Below, piece by piece: positions 60,966-64,000 of a stretch of 64,000 nt of DNA. Within the stretch, counting starts at the first letter, position 1. Each line of letters begins with the position of its first letter. A model generated the notes under the pieces. That model was not told where the DNA came from and searched no databases. It worked only from the letters and a program-made list of their open reading frames with translations. The translations under genes were made by a program, and so were the position numbers. Source of the DNA: HyVt-477 sp965224605 (GTDB taxonomy: Bacteria > Pseudomonadota > Gammaproteobacteria > Thiotrichales > Thiotrichaceae); assembly GCA_965224605.1 (NCBI GenBank), contig CBDCZP010000004.1:62001-126000 (forward strand), read 5' to 3'.

Positions 60966-62470
60966 TTCAAAGCCTTTATAGACGTTTAGCACTCATTCTA
61001 CTGTTTATGTTTATTATTCTCGGAACTATTTTGTTTTGGCTTTACGAGAGTTCTAATCAGGCTTTACAGCGAGAAACCTCGCAAAAAATTCATTTACACC
61101 TCGCTGAATATTTAGTTCAGGAAATTAAACTATTCGATGATGGGGAGCTTGATCATGACAGTGTGAAAGAAGCCTTTAGCAAAGTCATGCGGCTGGATCC
61201 GGGTACTGAATTATACGTCATTGATGAAGCAGGTCACGTGATGGCTTATGATGCGCCTCCTGAGAAAATAATACACAAGACCATCAGCCTCTCTCCCATA
61301 AAAAAATTCATAAAAAATAAAGATATATTGCCTATTTTGGGAGATGATCCGCGCTCCGATAAACAGAAAATATTTTCAGCGGCACCTATTTATGATGAAG
61401 ATAACAATATGCTGTCCTATCTGTATATTATTATCAAAGGCGAGGCTTATGATGATGTCACTATGGCATTACAATCGAATAAAACCTGGTGGACTAGCCT
61501 TGGGATGATGGGTGCTGCAATGGTTTTTTTATTGCTAACGGCTTTGCTTTTATTCAATAAACTGACCCAGCCATTAGTCCGGCTAAGTAGGGAGGTTGCC
61601 AGCTTTGAAAAATCAAACTTTACGGTGTTACCTGAAGGGGCTAACCCATTTCTATCTTCTGAAAATAATTCCCATGACGAATTTCAGCATTTGCAACAAT
61701 CCTTCTATCGCATGGCGCAGCACATCATTGATCAGTTGGGCTACTTAAAAAAGCATGATGATCTTCGCAGTGAATTTTTGGCGCATGTTTCACATGATTT
61801 GCGTACACCGTTGGCGGGTGTTCGCGCCTATTTGGAAACATTGCAACTGAAAGGTGAAGACCTCAGCGAGGAAGCCAGACAGGATTTTCTTAATAAAGCG
61901 TTGGTGACTAATAACCGCCTTAGCAAGATGATTGATGAACTTTTTGAATTGGCTCGATTGGAATACGGTGAAGTTGAAGTCAATCCAGAAATTATTCAAC
62001 TGTCCGATTTGCTGAGTGACATGTATGCCGCATTAAGCAACTTGGCGGCAGAAAAAAATATAAAGCTACAGGTCAATATGGAACGCAATGATTTAACCGT
62101 GAGTGCTGATGTCGCACGCCTAGACAGGATTTTACAAAACCTTGTTGCCAATGCGATTCAGTATACACCTGTCAATGGTCAGGTGACGGTAGATGTTAAG
62201 CAGTTTACGCATAGACATAGTCAGCAGAAACAAGGTCAATCCATAAAAATATCCGTAAAGGATACCGGGCAGGGTATCGCAGAAGAAGATTTGCCCTATA
62301 TCTTTGAACCGTACTTCCGTTCAAAATCTGGACGGCGAGTGAATCAGGAAGGGAAAGGTCTGGGGTTGGCGATTACAGCCGGTTTGTTGGAATTACATGG
62401 CAGTAAATTAATCGTAGAAAGCCATTTGAATCAAGGTTCTGAGTTTAGCTTTGTGCTTGATACTGAGTAG
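60962..62470 (+). CDS. membrane sensor histidine kinase
   Basis: A 502-residue kinase: TM helix 1 (LILLFMFIILGTILFWLY), a periplasmic sensor of about 145 residues with a PAS-like LYVIDEAGHVMAYDAPPEK, TM helix 2 (MMGAAMVFLLLTALLLF), HAMP, the H-box FLAHVSHDLRTPLAGVRAYL (His near residue 275), N-box ILQNLVANAIQYTP, and G boxes VKDTGQGIAEEDLPYIFEPY, GKGLGLAI. It is paired with the OmpR-type regulator. The signal is unknown. Confidence 0.93.
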   Translation: MIQSLYRRLALILLFMFIILGTILFWLYESSNQALQRETSQKIHLHLAEYLVQEIKLFDDGELDHDSVKEAFSKVMRLDPGTELYVIDEAGHVMAYDAPPEKIIHKTISLSPIKKFIKNKDILPILGDDPRSDKQKIFSAAPIYDEDNNMLSYLYIIIKGEAYDDVTMALQSNKTWWTSLGMMGAAMVFLLLTALLLFNKLTQPLVRLSREVASFEKSNFTVLPEGANPFLSSENNSHDEFQHLQQSFYRMAQHIIDQLGYLKKHDDLRSEFLAHVSHDLRTPLAGVRAYLETLQLKGEDLSEEARQDFLNKALVTNNRLSKMIDELFELARLEYGEVEVNPEIIQLSDLLSDMYAALSNLAAEKNIKLQVNMERNDLTVSADVARLDRILQNLVANAIQYTPVNGQVTVDVKQFTHRHSQQKQGQSIKISVKDTGQGIAEEDLPYIFEPYFRSKSGRRVNQEGKGLGLAITAGLLELHGSKLIVESHLNQGSEFSFVLDTE

Positions 62471-62593
62471 CAAGCTAAGGGGAGGCGTAGGTGGGAGAAT
62501 CTTAGTAAATAATAATGAGTTTGTTCATAAATAGGTAATATTTTATGCTTGACATGATATGAGTGTTAAAGCAAAATGCGCGTCTCTTGGCTC

Positions 62594-62669
62594 GGGGCCA
62601 TAGCTCAGCTGGGAGAGCGCTACAGTGGCACTGTAGAGGTCGGCGGTTCGATCCCGCCTGGCTCCACCA
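62594..62669 (+). tRNA. tRNA-Ala (GGC)
   Basis: A 76-nt tRNA: acceptor GGGGCCA/TGGCTCC, D-arm AGCTCAGCTGGGAGAGCGC, anticodon stem CTACA/TGTAG with loop GTGGCAC (anticodon GGC), T-arm GGTTCGATCC, encoded CCA. Confidence 0.96.
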
Positions 62670-62712
62670 GGCCATACGCTCTTCAAAAGAGAGTTTTGGT
62701 TAGAGGAAAATT

Positions 62713-62913
62713 ATGGCTCTGTTAGGACGTATCATACTTTATATAGGTTTGGTCATAACGGTAGTTTCGCTAGTACTTGGATTCGGTTTTATGTTTAATG
62801 ACCAAGACAAGTTAGCGAAGTTTTTTTTGATGGCAATTCCCTTTGGATTTGTTATCCTGTTCGTGGGTGTATCGACAGTGGTTTTGTTTGCACCTAGAGA
62901 GAGTCAAGAGTAG
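62713..62913 (+). CDS. small two-helix membrane protein
   Basis: A 66-residue protein, preceded by GAGGAAA. Two hydrophobic segments (IILYIGLVITVVSLVLGFGF and LMAIPFGFVILFVGVSTVVL) are joined by a polar turn, with a charged C-terminus (APRESQE). I do not recognise the family. It lies between tRNA genes and may be cotranscribed with tRNA-Ala. Confidence 0.6.
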   Translation: MALLGRIILYIGLVITVVSLVLGFGFMFNDQDKLAKFFLMAIPFGFVILFVGVSTVVLFAPRESQE

Positions 62914-62920
62914 CTAGTCA

Positions 62921-62968
62921 GTGATGTAATATTACCTAGCTAAAGTGATGTAATATTACCTAGCTAAA
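62921..62968 (+). repeat. 24-bp tandem duplication
   Basis: GTGATGTAATATTACCTAGC then TAAA occurs twice head to tail (62921-62944 and 62945-62968), each copy centred on TAATATTA. It lies just after the small membrane protein gene. Confidence 0.7.
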
Positions 62969-63010
62969 GTAGTATTAAAAATTAATGCAGTATAGTGAAG
63001 TAAAGTCAGC

Positions 63011-63085
63011 GTCCCCATCGTCTAGCGGTTAGGACATTGCCCTTTCACGGCAGTAACCGGGGTTCAAGTCCCCGTGGGGACGCCA
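63011..63085 (+). tRNA. tRNA-Glu (TTC)
   Basis: A 75-nt tRNA: acceptor GTCCCCA/TGGGGAC, anticodon loop CTTTCAC (TTC), T-arm GGGGTTCAAGTCCCC, encoded CCA. Confidence 0.97.
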
Positions 63086-63190
63086 TTTTACACTCATTGT
63101 GCGATTAATTTTTTAAACCTTCAATATGCAAGATTCCCATTTTTCAATCTATTTATTTACGTATTGATCAATCTAGTCCAATTTAATATA

Positions 63191-63266
63191 GTCCCCATCG
63201 TCTAGTGGCCTAGGACACTGCCCTTTCACGGCGGCAACCGGGGTTCGAACCCCCGTGGGGACGCCA
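63191..63266 (+). tRNA. tRNA-Glu (TTC), second copy
   Basis: A 76-nt tRNA nearly identical to the one 105 bp upstream, with one extra base in the D-loop (TCTAGTGGCCTAGGAC) and several compensated changes. Anticodon TTC. The 298 bases after it contain no gene I can support. Confidence 0.97.
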
Positions 63267-63564
63267 CTTAATTAGTATATCTTGTTGATTATGTGGGGTT
63301 TTAATCATAACCCTGTTGACTTGATACCGTAACTTATACCGCATATTGATTTTGATGACAGAAAATATCAATGACTTACACGGTATAAACTTAACCCTCT
63401 ATCATTCGCAAAACAGATTGATAATTGATAGTCATTCGATAATTAGTTAGGTTAGAAATCGATTCAACCACTTGGTCAGAATCCCATTCACATCAATTTA
63501 GCTGGGCTAGACAAATAAACACCTCCAATGAACCTTCTAGTGCTTTGGTGAAAAAGGATTGAAG

Positions 63565-64000
63565 TCACACAAGATTTTCCTCACTTGTCTTCTCAACAGC
63601 TCTAGGCGCTCTCAATCTTCCCAACTCCTGAAATATAGGCTCCAGTTGAGATTGAGGGTTCTTAAACCAATCAGTTGACCAGATACGTCGTATTGTCCAA
63701 CCTAGGTTCTCCAGTATTTCCTGTCTTAACCGATCTCTATCCCTCGTTGATTTAGCCGAGTGATAACTTGCACCATCACATTCAATGCCCATCAAGAATC
63801 GACCTGGCATACCGGGGTCTTTCACTGCGATATCAAGAAAGTATCCTGTGACTCCTAACTGTGGCTCACACTCATAACCCCTTTGCGCCAATGCATCCAT
63901 TACGGCTATTTCAAAATCACTGTCCACTGGCTTACCTGTGTGTTCATAGTGTTGAACAATACCTGTTTCACAGTAAGATAAAAATGCCTTGAGTGCGACA
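63565..64000 (-). CDS. C-terminus of a large protein with Vsr-like nuclease domain (partial)
   Basis: The frame is open to the window edge, so only the last 144 or so residues are seen: VALKAFLSYCETGIVQHYEH, DSDFEIAVMDALAQRGYECE, PQLGVTGYFLDIAVKDP, LMGIECDGASYHSAKSTRDR, RLRQEILENLGWTIRRIWST. The D...E-x-D...Y-H-S...R-D pattern and the RIWSTDWF end match the Vsr/MTES_1575-type endonuclease fold found at the C-terminus of large DUF4011/DUF3320 helicase proteins linked to defence. The missing N-terminal part lies beyond 64000. Confidence 0.72.
   Translation of the reverse strand, partial: VALKAFLSYCETGIVQHYEHTGKPVDSDFEIAVMDALAQRGYECEPQLGVTGYFLDIAVKDPGMPGRFLMGIECDGASYHSAKSTRDRDRLRQEILENLGWTIRRIWSTDWFKNPQSQLEPIFQELGRLRAPRAVEKTSEENLV

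Overview
The window looks like a chromosomal segment of an AT-leaning gammaproteobacterium. The core gene blocks are gammaproteobacterial: rhlB, dnaG-rpoD-tRNA, fmdB-DUF502-aspS, mutM next to dusA, and glmU/glmS. A repetitive protein resembling sulfur-globule proteins and a Crp/Fnr regulator with paired cysteines suggest a sulfur oxidiser of the Thiothrix/Leucothrix kind. The taxonomy is inference; no rRNA is present.

Layout. 1-2.7 kb: a YgfX-like membrane protein, an outer-membrane beta-barrel and rhlB. 2.8-6.0 kb: tRNA-Ser followed by a decayed integrative element (two broken tyrosine recombinases and a broken PIN toxin-antitoxin pair). 6.3-13.3 kb: a lipoprotein, a KpsC-like glycosyltransferase, an AraC regulator, murI, parE and a CnoX-like thioredoxin/TPR protein. 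13.7-16.1 kb: a Phd/PIN pair, a long hairpin element and a 190-bp tandem repeat array. 16.1-30.2 kb: a type III-B CRISPR-Cas locus. 30.5-50.2 kb: peroxiredoxin, metH, a Crp/Fnr regulator, DUF2892, dnaG, rpoD, tRNA-Ile2, queCDE, a double thioredoxin, glmS, glmU, rpoH behind a CIRCE operator, and the sulfur-globule-like protein. 50.3-54.0 kb: a second graveyard of mobile genes next to tRNA-Asn, including an integrase whose C-terminal half is inverted in place. 54.0-64.0 kb: dusA, mutM, aspS, DUF502, fmdB, an SDR, a MITE with target duplication, a two-component system, tRNA-Ala, two tRNA-Glu and the C-terminus of a Vsr-like nuclease protein.

The CRISPR locus is the centrepiece. All cas genes and the array are on the minus strand: cas6-cmr1-cmr2(cas10)-cmr3-cmr4-cmr5-cmr6, then accessory genes, then a reverse transcriptase-Cas1 fusion, two different cas2 genes, a leader and a 9-repeat array. 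The adaptation module, cas6, cmr3, cmr5 and cmr6 are open. cmr1, cmr4 and especially cmr2/cas10 carry frameshifts, many in poly-A runs. Long housekeeping genes in the same window are intact, so decay is likelier than general sequencing error, although error limited to homopolymers is not excluded. Between the adaptation and effector modules lie two PIN-type toxin-antitoxin pairs and a translationally coupled pair: a membrane-anchored protein and a Csx3-like putative ring nuclease. The array ends in a 190-bp tandem repeat in which every unit carries 15 nt of the CRISPR repeat.

Several families of small palindromic elements are scattered through intergenic spaces. One copy is inserted inside another with a 4-bp duplication, and another is flanked by a 5-bp duplication, so they look recently mobile.
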